From the NCBI GenBank assembly GCA_021773035.1, contig JAJFKU010000060.1, positions 1 through 52,235 on the forward strand: a DNA stretch of 52,235 nucleotides, in the 5' to 3' direction. Below, piece by piece: positions 52,103 to 52,235 of the stretch. Made by a program: the position numbers and the translations under genes. Origin of the DNA: Woeseiaceae bacterium. Its GTDB lineage: Bacteria > Pseudomonadota > Gammaproteobacteria > Steroidobacterales > Woeseiaceae. The notes beneath the pieces are model-generated. The model was not told the DNA's origin, made no database searches, and saw only the letters and a program-made list of their open reading frames with translations. Every line of letters starts with the position of its first letter. The stretch's first letter is position 1.

Positions 52103-52235
52103 TCAACCGGTGGACGCAACACATTCATTAAACTTCTCGGCCGGTGAGTAGAATTGTAACGTTTCTCGCGGTCGTTCGTTAAGTCTTCTTGCAACCGCAT
52201 TGAGTCTGTTCTGATGAACGTTGGAGAGGTCCATT
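52103..52235 (-). mobile_element. IS30-family transposase, C-terminal fragment, at window edge
   Basis: The final 133 bases encode, on the minus strand, the last 43 residues visible of an IS30-type transposase: RLNAVARRLNERPRETL, then FYSPAEKFNECVASTG and a TGA stop at 52103. LN-x-R-P-R-x-T-L and P-A-E-x-F-x-x-C-V-A are diagnostic of the IS30 C-terminus. The catalytic DDE region lies outside the window. No inverted repeat could be placed with confidence between 52037 and 52103. Confidence 0.8.

Overview
The window looks like chromosomal DNA from a free-living, heterotrophic Gram-negative bacterium, most likely a gammaproteobacterium. The evidence is two TonB-dependent outer-membrane receptors, many lipoprotein and Sec signal peptides on degradative enzymes, a DeaD/CsdA-type RNA helicase, CRP/FNR, MarR, GntR and XRE regulators, and a GlyGly-CTERM protein. 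Woeseiales-like marine bacteria would fit, but that is inference from gene content. Both edges run into insertion sequences: an IS256-type end on the left and an IS30-type transposase 3' end on the right, each cut after about 135-140 bases. This is how a contig bounded by multicopy repeats would look.

Layout. 0-3.7 kb: IS256 end, an AT-richer two-gene unit (exported protein plus cytosolic alpha/beta-hydrolase), then about 1.2 kb with a frameshifted secreted-protein remnant and a 29-residue prelipoprotein. 3.7-11.4 kb: a lipoprotein amidohydrolase, a TPR/TonB_C protein, an aspartyl-protease-like lipoprotein, a YtrA-type GntR regulator with a multi-pass membrane protein, and a MarR regulator with two overlapping palindromic operators leading into a lipoprotein hydrolase. 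11.6-18.8 kb: a very unusual exported TonB_C-TPR-ankyrin-Sel1 protein, an M23 lipoprotein, an ankyrin protein, an esterase, and a small membrane protein/XRE pair. 18.9-22.8 kb: an exported amidohydrolase and the RNA helicase, converging on two related long perfect hairpins.

22.8-35.4 kb is the metabolic core. It holds a tyrosine phenol-lyase preceded by a TnaC-like leader ORF. It also holds a TonB receptor - HyuA - HyuB - EthD unit that diverges from an XRE/cupin regulator - divergent cyclophilin - proline iminopeptidase - MFS transporter operon, with a cysteine-synthase-fold enzyme after it. Taken together this suggests import and breakdown of an amino-acid- or lactam-derived compound; the substrate cannot be read from sequence.

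35.5-52 kb: another lipoprotein amidohydrolase, an exported laminin-G-like protein, a sulfotransferase, a unit with an AAC(3)-I-like acetyltransferase and a CRP-family regulator next to an exported isochorismatase-fold enzyme with a CRP-like site, a second TonB receptor followed by a lipoprotein nitrilase homologue lacking the catalytic cysteine, small membrane proteins, a dodecin, a GlyGly-CTERM cyclophilin, and exported S9 and M20 peptidases. The overall theme is capture and hydrolysis of peptides and amides in the cell envelope. No tRNA, rRNA or CRISPR array was seen.
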